From assembly GCA_021789605.1 (NCBI GenBank), contig JAJYJI010000002.1, forward strand, positions 62,001-126,000: a stretch of 64,000 bases of DNA, written 5' to 3'. The DNA is from a bacterium. Lineage in GTDB: Bacteria > SZUA-79 > Acidulodesulfobacterales > Acidulodesulfobacteraceae. Below are positions 39,743-47,692 of the stretch, piece by piece (the stretch's first letter is position 1; each line of letters starts with the position of its first letter). The notes below the pieces were generated by a model that saw only the letters and a program-made list of their open reading frames with translations, was not told the origin of the DNA and did no database searches. A program made the translations under genes and the position numbers.

Positions 39743-40129
39743 ATGCCGAGAAAACAAAGAATAATATTGCCTTGCTGTCCGCATCATATAATTCAGCGCA
39801 GTCATAACCGTCAGATTATAAAAAATATTAATAAAAATGAAACTACCAAACCAGAATATCAAATTATTAAAGAAAACCGGTCTGAATTTGAAACAATATT
39901 GGATATAGATCCAATTTTTATGAACTTTGGAGAAACAAGAAAGGAAAGTATAGAAAATTACAAAAAATTTATAGGCGACGATGCAGGTTTCGAGGAAGTA
40001 AAATTTATAAGAGATTCCATAAAAAGCGGTTATTTGACAGGAAATTCGTTATTTGAAGAAGCCGTAAAAAAAATTATAAAAATAAGGGTCGAAAGACGAA
40101 AGCAAGGAAGACCGTTTAAAAAGAAATGA
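39743..40129 (+). pseudogene. Internally deleted RAYT, ends joined in frame
   Basis: 128 residues. The first ~24 residues (MPRKQRIILPCCPHHIIQRS) are a RAYT N-terminus like that of the gene at 38343. The last ~80 (FMNFGETRKESIENYKKFIG, then FIRDSIKSGYLTGNSLFEEA and RRKQGRPFKKK) are a RAYT C-terminal extension. The whole middle, including the HUH motif, GTLWKGR and ELNPVRAG segments, is missing, yet the frame is open. It cannot be a transposase. It could be a relic, or a small DNA-binding protein that still recognises the repeat hairpins. Confidence 0.8.
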
Positions 40130-40219
40130 ATCATCAAATAAGATAGTCGACTTTTTTGTTATTGTCGGTATTGTCTAAACGACTACATTTTACATAACTT
40201 GAGGCGGCTTTCAAGTTTT

Positions 40220-40441
40220 CTAACGGTGGATTAAGGCACTGTTTTCTATATACTGATGGATAATGCTTTTAATAAAAGTCTGATATTTCAATCCTTTTTT
40301 AGAAGCGAACTTTTTTATTCTATCCAGATCTAATGCGGATATTATGATAGTTATGCTCTTGTCCTGATTTGCTATATAATCCTCGGCAGCTTTTCTTAAC
40401 AGTCTGACATTTTTTTTGGTAGTGTTCAAATTCTGTGTCAA
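40220..40441 (-). CDS. BrnA/CopG-like antitoxin, orphan
   Basis: 73 residues with the C-terminal block SALDLDRIKKFASKKGLKYQ followed by TFIKSIIHQYIE, the ribbon-helix-helix-like pattern of antitoxins that pair with BrnT-type toxins. The start is a TTG at 40441, no Shine-Dalgarno is evident, and the expected acidic N-terminal part is short, so it may be 5'-truncated. No toxin gene is next to it on either side. Probably a leftover antitoxin. Confidence 0.6.
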   Translation of the reverse strand: MTQNLNTTKKNVRLLRKAAEDYIANQDKSITIIISALDLDRIKKFASKKGLKYQTFIKSIIHQYIENSALIHR

Positions 40442-40603
40442 CCTGCAACTTTTAATTCTTAATTTTGATTAAATCATATCGTAAAAATATTAACAATAAT
40501 TTTTTTTAGTATCATTTAAATTTTAAACCGAACTCTTTAAAGTTTTTAGTCTTTTGTTTTTAAAAATAAAAAAGATTTAGATCGCCGCCGTAAAGTTGGT
40601 CAA

Positions 40604-40665
40604 GGTTTATCCATAGTTTTTTAAACAGCGATAAAGCATACTGTTTAAAAAAATATGGATAAACC
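40604..40665. repeat. 25-bp inverted repeat hairpin
   Basis: Left arm 40604-40628 (GGTTTATCCATA...AAACAG) and right arm 40641-40665 (CTGTTT...TATGGATAAACC) are complementary over 25 bp with one mismatch, loop 12 nt. It is unlike the CTCCCGAC family. It could be a small MITE-like element, a terminator, or a protein-binding palindrome. Confidence 0.75.
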
Positions 40666-40848
40666 GTTAAGAATTTAGCTGTGAGCAACTTTTATAAGAA
40701 TAAAATATTTTATTAAAAAATTAATAAATTATTGCGGAAATAAATAAAATAAATTAATATAAATAAAAATACGCCTAAAAGTAAAAAGCTCTCAAAAGCT
40801 CCTATAGCAAGGGTTTATAGAATTAAATAATATAGTTGACTTTATTTT

Positions 40849-40892
40849 AAACGCAGTCGGGAGTAAGAGAATAAATAAATCTGACACCTTTT
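40849..40892. repeat. Half copy of REP-like element
   Basis: Only the right arm and tail are present: AAACGCAGTCGGGAGTAAGA followed by GAATAAATAAATCTGACACC and a T run. The left arm is absent, so no hairpin forms. Confidence 0.65.
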
Positions 40893-40904
40893 TTTTCACC
40901 ATGT

Positions 40905-41030
40905 TATATTATAATTTATTCATGCATGAATAGCAAGGTCATAAAAATTAGCCGCTTATGAAACAAAAACTCCCGACCACGCGCAAACGCAGTCGGGAGT
41001 AAGAGAATGAATAAATCATACACATTTATT
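40905..41030. repeat. REP-like element, copy downstream of DUF4214 copy 2
   Basis: Hairpin 1 spans 40969-41000 (ACTCCCGACCACGCG against CGCAGTCGGGAGT). On minus it is a stem followed by TTTTTG, a likely terminator of the DUF4214 gene ending at 41042. The flanking ATAGCAAGGTCATAAAAATT and AGCCGCTTATGAAACAAAAA are shared with 35.58-35.62 kb. Hairpin 2 is missing here. Confidence 0.8.
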
Positions 41031-41041
41031 CGCTTTTTTAT

Positions 41042-43450
41042 TTAAATCAACAATGCTCCTGTTGCACCTGTAGTTACAGCTGTTTCTATGCTTGTAGCAT
41101 GAACGCCGACGAGTTCAACGATGTGGGCATCACTCGCACCAGAACCAGCAGCAGCAGTTGCGACATACTCTGCTACATATGTATTGCCATGCGTGCTGTC
41201 ATACCAAATTTGAACATCCCCTGCTGTAGCAGCAGTTGCAATACTTTCAGCCGCAGTTATAAACTTTGCGGCGCTTGAGTATGCAGACGAGCTTACTACG
41301 CCTTTAGTTGAGGTAAGTTCAGTAGTACCATAAGTTGTACCCGTTAACTTATCTTGATTAAGGGCGAAATTAGTTATAGTATCAGCATTAAATGCCGTCG
41401 TTCCTGTTAAATTGTTAGCATGAGCCGAGACAGTATATGTATCGGTCGCGGTATGTCCGGCAAGAAACGTAATCGAATCGTGAACGGCGTACGTATCAAC
41501 TCCAGCACCTGGTGCAATAATACTGTCTGTTATATTAGTCGTTCCAGAGCCTGTGCTTATTACGTCGCCATTGCCTGAATCTGTTAAAGTTAAAGCTCCG
41601 GTAAATGCAGAGGCGTTAATAGTATTACCTGTTCCAACTGTTGGGTTAGAAATAGCATTAGTTATCGTTAAAGCAACTGAACCGGTAATAGTAATATCAG
41701 TGTTATTTGGAACGGTCAATGTAGTTATTGCATTTACATTATTTGCCGAACTGCTACCAGCTGAGTCTAAACTAATTGTATTAAAACCGGTAATATCGAG
41801 CGCGGTGGTAGTTTGAAGTCCTCCAGAACTATTATTCATAGTTACATTTAAATCATGATTGCCTGTGGCGGCAGATAAAGTTACAGTACCGGCACTTGTT
41901 GAATTTATAGCTACGTTAGAGTTATTTGCCATATTGTCTATAGTGTAATTATTTGCCGCATCGATGGCAAAATTGCTTGCCATGGAGCCTGTCAGTTTGG
42001 ACGCGTCGACGGTAAAAGTTCCGGTAGAACTTAATCCCAGCGTATGGAAACCGGTCGTTGCGTTTAGATTCGTATACGAACCCGAAGACAGCGTTTGGCC
42101 TTTAAGTTCCAACGTATTTGAACTTCCCGTTCCGCCGTCAAGCTGCGAGCCTTTGGTAAGAATATCAAGCGAAGCGGTAGTAATCGCAAGGGTATTAGTT
42201 CCGCTGCCGCCTGTGAACGCGAAACCTTTAGTAACAAGATGACTAGTATCATAAATAGTCAAATTACCAGTAGATGCAGAACCGTTTATTGTAGCAACAG
42301 AAGAAGCAACAGACGAACTGTTTGTTAATGTCAAATTTCCAGCACCCGTTAAATCTAATGTTGTAAATTTTGCATTTGTAGAAGTTCCTAATGCAACCGT
42401 CGTATTTGATAAAGTATCCAAGGTAAGTGTCGCGCTTGAAGTCATAGCAGCAGTGGCATCAGTGTTTAAACCTGAAATCGTTCCGCCGTTAAGGTCTACA
42501 GTAGCCTTTGTGTCTGAACCCTGATATTTAACATCAAAAGTACTTGTAGCTGCGTTATCGATAGTCAGGGTCTGCTTCGCGCCGGTCAATTCTATTCCAT
42601 ATGTATTACCAGCAACTTTTGCATTATCTATAGTTACTGATGTTACACTAGATAAAGAAGATAAATCTAACGTTAGAGCTATTCCTTTATTATCATTAAT
42701 GTACAAATCCGGAACATTATTTAAAGTCGGCGCCGAGCCCCATACTTTAGTGAGAGTTGAAGCAGTAGCGTACACCTTTAACTCGTTGTTTCCGCCCACT
42801 CCGTTAATCGTATAGGCTGCGGAAAGAGGAATTTTATTACCTGCGTTGTTATCCACGAACACGGTATTACTTGAACTTGCGCTGTAGTTCAACTGCGACG
42901 TCGTAATATCGATTGTCTGTCCGGTAGTTCCGTTAACGTAGTTGGAAACGCTTTGAAGGTTGCTCGTCGTGTTGCCTAAGCCTACCCACGCCGGAGTAAT
43001 CTGGTCGATATAAGACGACGCTTCGGTAGCCGAATAGCCTGTTCCGCTGGGGGCATAGTAGTTGGTGAAAGTGTTTGCGGCGGACATCCTGTCGTTAAGG
43101 ACGGTGTAGTCTGTGCCGGAGCCTTCCGCTATAACCGTATTGTAAACGTCTATGATGGTCTGGGAAAGCGAGCCCGTCGAGGTATAAAGACCCTGCACCC
43201 AAGCTATGCCGCCGGAAAGAAGGTTCCTTCCGATTAAATTGTTGGAAATAGTATCTACCTGCGCGGCAGTTAATCCCGTAGATGCGATTGTTCCGAAAGC
43301 TGTCGTAATCGCGCCGTTAACTCCGCTTAAAGAACCGCTGCTATTTGTAATAGCATTGCCTGCCCATTCGTATCCGGGGTAATTGGCAGCGCGGTCTAAT
43401 GCGCCGACGAATAATGCTTGTCCATCGGTATAATAACTTGTTGAAGACAT
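41042..43450 (-). CDS. DUF4214 secreted/surface protein, copy 2
   Basis: 802 residues. The first ~165 residues are identical to those of the 35734 protein (DUF4214 region), with scattered changes to ~180, then an independent Thr/Ser/Asn/Ala-rich beta body. Short shared islands recur (SAAYTINGVGGN, FTGGSGTNTLAIT, LTDSGNGDVI), and the C-terminus again reads VELVGVHATSIE. No Cys, no Sec signal. It lies directly downstream of the type I secretion operon on the same strand, 270 bp after its last gene, making it the best candidate substrate. AAGGAGG (complement of 43458-43464) fixes the ATG. Confidence 0.82.
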   Translation of the reverse strand: MSSTSYYTDGQALFVGALDRAANYPGYEWAGNAITNSSGSLSGVNGAITTAFGTIASTGLTAAQVDTISNNLIGRNLLSGGIAWVQGLYTSTGSLSQTIIDVYNTVIAEGSGTDYTVLNDRMSAANTFTNYYAPSGTGYSATEASSYIDQITPAWVGLGNTTSNLQSVSNYVNGTTGQTIDITTSQLNYSASSSNTVFVDNNAGNKIPLSAAYTINGVGGNNELKVYATASTLTKVWGSAPTLNNVPDLYINDNKGIALTLDLSSLSSVTSVTIDNAKVAGNTYGIELTGAKQTLTIDNAATSTFDVKYQGSDTKATVDLNGGTISGLNTDATAAMTSSATLTLDTLSNTTVALGTSTNAKFTTLDLTGAGNLTLTNSSSVASSVATINGSASTGNLTIYDTSHLVTKGFAFTGGSGTNTLAITTASLDILTKGSQLDGGTGSSNTLELKGQTLSSGSYTNLNATTGFHTLGLSSTGTFTVDASKLTGSMASNFAIDAANNYTIDNMANNSNVAINSTSAGTVTLSAATGNHDLNVTMNNSSGGLQTTTALDITGFNTISLDSAGSSSANNVNAITTLTVPNNTDITITGSVALTITNAISNPTVGTGNTINASAFTGALTLTDSGNGDVISTGSGTTNITDSIIAPGAGVDTYAVHDSITFLAGHTATDTYTVSAHANNLTGTTAFNADTITNFALNQDKLTGTTYGTTELTSTKGVVSSSAYSSAAKFITAAESIATAATAGDVQIWYDSTHGNTYVAEYVATAAAGSGASDAHIVELVGVHATSIETAVTTGATGALLI

Positions 43451-43618
43451 TTTGAATCCTCCTTAAATAGTTTTAAAATTTTAGAATAGTTAATTTAATA
43501 TTTTTATATATATAACGGCTCAGTCTCAGTCGCGCCCGCTATCCGTCTAAATAATAGTTTATAGCATATATCTCGAACATACCGCACACTCCGCTTATGT
43601 AAACATCGTTAACGTTAA

Positions 43619-43731
43619 TATAGTTTTTATCATACATATTAGAGGTTGTCAATAGCTAAGTTATATTTTTTTTATATTATAGTTTTTATCATACATATTA
43701 GAGGTTGTCAATAGCTAAGTTATATTTTTTT
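43619..43731. repeat. Tandem duplication, 59-bp period, at a gene 3' end
   Basis: TATAGTTTTTATCATACATA, then TTAGAGGTTGTCAATAGCTA and AGTTATAT plus a T run, occurs at 43619 and again at 43678. The second copy contains the stop codon of the gene ending at 43720. The first copy lies beyond it in the leader of the DUF4214 gene. Confidence 0.85.
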
Positions 43732-44409
43732 AAAAATATTTTCGACGACGCCCTCCGCCAGAGATATGAAGGCTTTTTTTATGGACGCTATTCCGGCGTC
43801 TGCGTCGTAACCTGCCGACAATACGGAAGCGGGTTTGTCGTTGATATCCGCTTTTAAAATATATCCTCCCGATAAAGCGCCTTTTTCGTCTTTGCGCTCG
43901 TATGCTCCGGCGTCAAGTCCTAAAAAGAGGTTATCGCGGGTTTTGAAAGCCGACCTAAAGGTATAGTTTAATATGTCTCCGAGAGGCTCCATAGAGGAAT
44001 ACGCTTTAAAAAGAGACGAGCAAAGCCCGTCGTAGCGCGCGCCCGGAATCTCCTTAATAAACGTTGCGATTAGTCCCGTATTGAGGATATTCTGTTTTCC
44101 CTGAAGTTCTGCGGCGGCTGCATATAAGCCTTCGAGATATTTTAAAACGGAATCCTGCGCTGTTTTAAATTCAATTCCCTTGGCGAGCGCGGCGAACAGG
44201 TGCGCGGAAACCTGCGAAACGCCTATCGCGGCGGCGCCGTCTTTTATCGTGAAACGGGGCAGCGCGGCATCGGCGGAATCCGCAAGGTCGGCGGCGACGG
44301 AAGGCTTAGGAACTACCCTGCCGAAATATTGGTCGATTTTTTGTTTTTTAAGACCGATAAAATTGTCCTGCCTGAACGAAACTACTACCATAACGTCTGA
44401 AATTATCAT
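43720..44409 (-). CDS. Unknown protein in the type I secretion operon
   Basis: 229 residues, no family recognised. The N-terminus (MIISDVMVVVSFRQDNFIGL) is hydrophobic but not a clear signal peptide. The middle is Ala-rich and helical (PRFTIKDGAAAIGVSQVSAH, YLEGLYAAAAELQGKQNIL). It starts 12 bp after the adaptor gene ends and precedes the DUF4214 gene, so it may be a secretion accessory or chaperone. Its last codons lie in a tandem duplication. Confidence 0.7.
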   Translation of the reverse strand: MIISDVMVVVSFRQDNFIGLKKQKIDQYFGRVVPKPSVAADLADSADAALPRFTIKDGAAAIGVSQVSAHLFAALAKGIEFKTAQDSVLKYLEGLYAAAAELQGKQNILNTGLIATFIKEIPGARYDGLCSSLFKAYSSMEPLGDILNYTFRSAFKTRDNLFLGLDAGAYERKDEKGALSGGYILKADINDKPASVLSAGYDADAGIASIKKAFISLAEGVVENIFKKI

Positions 44410-44421
44410 TTTAATCTTGCC

Positions 44422-45798
44422 TCACTTTACGAAAGCCTGTGAAATTTTATATAAAAGCGGATTTAAAAAGGATGACATAAGCGTTCTGGAACCGGTTTCA
44501 ACCGTTACCTGCGCCGGCATGCCGGCTTTTAATTCCAGCTTGCGCCGCGCAAGGGCTTCGAGACCTCTGCGGCTTATCTTTATCTTGCACACGTAAAAAG
44601 GCATATGGCTGACCGGGTTCGCTATGCTTGCCGCGGACACGTATATGACTTTTCCGGAGAGGACTGGGACGTCCGCCACGTCGAAAGCCGGAAACCTTAG
44701 GTCCGCCTTTAATCCCTTATGTATGCGGGCGATAAACTGGACGGGAACGTCACCTTTGACTATAAGGCTTTGGTTTAAGGGGAGGATATCGACTATCGGC
44801 TGTCCCGGCAGCACCGCCCCTCCGACGGTTTTATTATATATTTTTACTATCGTGCCGTCAACCCCCGAAGATACCACGGTATTTTTATACTGGCTTAAAG
44901 CCGAGCGGTACTGCCGTTTTAAGGCGTAAACCTTGCCTTGCACGCCGTTAAGCTCCGCGTTGACTTTTCTTGAAAAATCGTTTTTAAGATTATAAAGCTT
45001 CAGCTCGTTTTGGGTTAAAGTGCCCTGCATACGCGATATATTTCCTTCTTCCTCGTTGAGCTTGCCCTCAAGTCCCTGAATATCCGCCTGCATCTGCATA
45101 ACCTTAGACCTCGGATAGTATCCTTCCGACGCGAGCCTGTCCAGCGGTCCTACTTCTTTCTTTGCCAGCGTTATCTGGTTTTCGGTAGTTTTTTTCATTT
45201 CTTTTTCGCTTACGAGATAACCTTTAATAGACGAGACTGCGGATTTAAAAATATTTTTCTGGGCTTCGTAGTTTGCCGTTTCCGCGATAAACAATTTTTC
45301 CTGAACCGCCATGGCTGCTTTTGCCTGATTAGAATTTTTAAAAGCCGATAGCGCGGTGGAAAATTTTATTTGGGACGCGCCGGATTCTTCGGCAAGAAGC
45401 CTCGAATACATTGCAAGGTAGGTAATATAGCGGCTTTTTATTTGCGCGAGGTTCGACTTCTGGGTAGAACCGTCTAAAAACATTATTGGCTGTTTTTTCT
45501 TTACCGTATCTCCCTCTCTGGCTGCTATTTTTTTAATCGTTCCTCCGTACCTGCTTGTTATTATGTCTTCGTGCGAAGAGGCGGAAACCGTTCCCGGAAT
45601 GCCGATGCCGCTGACCATGGGGGCTAATGACGCCCATATTATAAAGCCGAAAAATCCGAATATGAGCGCGGCGAACCCGAAAATAACGATTGGGCGCATA
45701 TTCGTATGGAGCCGGACTTCTTCTTCGCCTAAAACCTCGGTTTCGGTTCCTTTAATCCATTCGAGCAGTTTTGCCGTTTGTTTATCAAGTAATTTCAT
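44422..45798 (-). CDS. Type I secretion periplasmic adaptor (HlyD/PrtE family)
   Basis: 458 residues. One membrane helix near 34-56 (IVIFGFAALIFGFFGFIIWA), then the typical ASSHEDIITSRYGGTIKKIA lipoyl-half motif, a long helical hairpin (~110-290, Gln/Lys/Glu-rich) and a C-terminal beta-barrel domain with GDVPVQFIARIHKGLKADLR and FPAFDVADVPVL. It links the inner-membrane ABC transporter to TolC. The order TolC-ABC-adaptor is the same as in PrtDEF-type loci read in reverse. It ends with GSRTLMSSFLNPL, as in this family. Confidence 0.93.
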   Translation of the reverse strand: MKLLDKQTAKLLEWIKGTETEVLGEEEVRLHTNMRPIVIFGFAALIFGFFGFIIWASLAPMVSGIGIPGTVSASSHEDIITSRYGGTIKKIAAREGDTVKKKQPIMFLDGSTQKSNLAQIKSRYITYLAMYSRLLAEESGASQIKFSTALSAFKNSNQAKAAMAVQEKLFIAETANYEAQKNIFKSAVSSIKGYLVSEKEMKKTTENQITLAKKEVGPLDRLASEGYYPRSKVMQMQADIQGLEGKLNEEEGNISRMQGTLTQNELKLYNLKNDFSRKVNAELNGVQGKVYALKRQYRSALSQYKNTVVSSGVDGTIVKIYNKTVGGAVLPGQPIVDILPLNQSLIVKGDVPVQFIARIHKGLKADLRFPAFDVADVPVLSGKVIYVSAASIANPVSHMPFYVCKIKISRRGLEALARRKLELKAGMPAQVTVETGSRTLMSSFLNPLLYKISQAFVK

Positions 45799-45828
45799 AT
45801 GGGTAATGTTGCTCCTTAATATTTATTC

Positions 45829-47661
45829 TTAAACTTCGTTTAAGCCGGCGCCTAGACTGCCGCCGCCTTCGCCTGTTTCGGCGGTATTCTCCCGTTCCTG
45901 TTCCTGTTCCTGACCCGGTTTCTGCACCGCCTGAGCCTGCTGCTGAGCCTGCTGCGAGGCTATTATGGCGTTAAGAACGTCGGTTCTCGTGCCGTACATC
46001 TGCACGGTCCCGTTGGATATTACGAGTATCTTGTCCACGACGGAAAGTATGTGGTTCCTGTGCGTTATTATAAAGACGGTGGATTTTTTTTCCTTTAGCT
46101 TTGAAAGCGTATAAAGAAGGGCGTGTCCGCCGATATCGTCCAAGTTGGAATCAGGCTCGTCCAACACAACGAGCGCGGGGAAGCCGTATATCGCCCTTGC
46201 TAAAGCTACCCTCTGTTTTTGTCCGCCGGACAACACGACTCCGCCTTCGCCTATAAACGTATCGTAACCGTTAGGCAGGGTTAAGATTAGTTCGTGGATT
46301 CCGACGGTTTTTGCGGCTTCGATTATTTTTTCGGAATTTATTTCGCCGAAGCGGGCGATATTTTCCGCTATGGTGCCGTGCAAAAGTTCGATGTCCTGCG
46401 GCAGGTAGCCTATGTGGTCGCCCAACGCGTCCTTATCCCACGTAAAAATTTCCGCTCCGTCTAACCGCACGCTGCCGGAAGCCGGGGGCCAGACGCCGGT
46501 AATAAGGCGGGACAGGGTGGATTTACCCGAACCGCTTGGACCGATTATCGCGACCATGTCGCCTTTTTCAGCGATAAAATTTATGTTCTTAAGGACCTGC
46601 ATATTGGAATTTGGAGGAATCGCGTAAAGTCCGCCCACTGCTATTTTGCCTTCGGGGGCGGGAAGAGGCATCCCTTTTTCCCTTTCGGGGAATGAGGTGA
46701 AAAGAGAAGAGAGCCTTTTATAAGAATCGCGGGCGGAAACGAAACTTTTCCAGCCGCTCATGGCAAGGTCTATGGGGGAAAGCGCCCTTCCTATTAATAT
46801 CGCGGAAGCGACCATCGCGCCGGCGGTAATGATGTTGCCGTTTATTACGAAATACGCGCCTACCGCGTATATTAATGACTGAAACGCGTACCTTAAAAAC
46901 TTCGACAAGGCTGAAACGTGTCCCGTTTTTTCGCTTGCGCCGGACTGGAGCGCGACGAATTTTAGGTGTTTGGGATACCAGTGTTTCCTGACGTTGGAAA
47001 GCATTCCCATTGACTCTATGACGTCCGCGTTCCTGAAATTTATTGCGGCAAAGCCTGAAGCGCTATGATAAGCGTTATTTGAAGCGGTTATTTTTTTTTT
47101 GCCCGCGGCTTCGGTCAAAAAAGCCATAAAGAAAAGCACTAAGGCGGCGAATAAGGCGTATAAGCCTATAACCCAGTATATTAATCCTATGACTATAATA
47201 TAGATAGGCACCCAAGGAACGTCGAAAAAAGCCAAGGCACCCGTGCCGGTCAAAAACTGGCGGATACTGGTAAAGTCGTTAAAAACCTGAGAAGAATCGG
47301 TGCTTCCGGTGCGGAGGCACTTTTCAAAGGCTACCTGAAAAAGCCTTGTATTGACGCGCTTGTCCATGTTGTTGCCTATGCGTATTAAAAGCTGCGTCCT
47401 CGTCCATTCAAAAAGCCCCATGAGTATCATCATAAAAAGCATTATTACCGTAACTACTACAAGAGTAGTATTGTTCCTGCTGGAAAGAACGGCGTCGTAA
47501 ATGAGAAGCATATAAAGCGACGGAACGAGCATGAGGAGGTTTATGATAAAACTGAATAAGCCGACTATGTAAAAATCTTTTTTGAACAAAGTTAAGATTT
47601 TTAACAGTTCCGGTTTTTCCTGCGCGGAAGCGAAGGGCTGTTTCCTTCTTAAAAAAGCCAT
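45829..47661 (-). CDS. Type I secretion ABC transporter (PrtD/HlyB family, no C39 domain)
   Basis: 610 residues. The permease domain (~20-320) has about six membrane helices (FSFIINLLMLVPSLYMLLIY at the start). The ATPase domain has Walker A GPSGSGKST near 374-382, signature LSGGQKQRVALARAI, Walker B ALVVLDEPDSNLD and H-loop ITHR. There is no N-terminal peptidase C39 or C39-like domain, as in PrtD/AprD/RsaD exporters of proteases and S-layer proteins with uncleaved C-terminal signals. A Gln/Glu-rich tail (~570-600) is unusual. Gap to adaptor 30 bp. Confidence 0.94.
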   Translation of the reverse strand: MAFLRRKQPFASAQEKPELLKILTLFKKDFYIVGLFSFIINLLMLVPSLYMLLIYDAVLSSRNNTTLVVVTVIMLFMMILMGLFEWTRTQLLIRIGNNMDKRVNTRLFQVAFEKCLRTGSTDSSQVFNDFTSIRQFLTGTGALAFFDVPWVPIYIIVIGLIYWVIGLYALFAALVLFFMAFLTEAAGKKKITASNNAYHSASGFAAINFRNADVIESMGMLSNVRKHWYPKHLKFVALQSGASEKTGHVSALSKFLRYAFQSLIYAVGAYFVINGNIITAGAMVASAILIGRALSPIDLAMSGWKSFVSARDSYKRLSSLFTSFPEREKGMPLPAPEGKIAVGGLYAIPPNSNMQVLKNINFIAEKGDMVAIIGPSGSGKSTLSRLITGVWPPASGSVRLDGAEIFTWDKDALGDHIGYLPQDIELLHGTIAENIARFGEINSEKIIEAAKTVGIHELILTLPNGYDTFIGEGGVVLSGGQKQRVALARAIYGFPALVVLDEPDSNLDDIGGHALLYTLSKLKEKKSTVFIITHRNHILSVVDKILVISNGTVQMYGTRTDVLNAIIASQQAQQQAQAVQKPGQEQEQERENTAETGEGGGSLGAGLNEV

Positions 47662-47692
47662 ATGAATTGCACCTATGAATAAATTTAAAATT

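Larger units (their letters stand above)
40442..41041. other. Repeat-rich intergenic region
   Basis: 600 bp without a gene. It contains the 25-bp inverted repeat at 40604-40665, a half copy of the REP-like element near 40849-40890 and a full hairpin 1 copy at 40923-41003. The stretch 40690-40850 is plain AT-rich DNA in which I see nothing further. Confidence 0.6.

Noticed and set aside
35570-41030. CRISPR array from the spaced hairpin repeats
   Set aside because: Copies are kilobases apart, imperfect and lack regular spacers; no cas genes are present.
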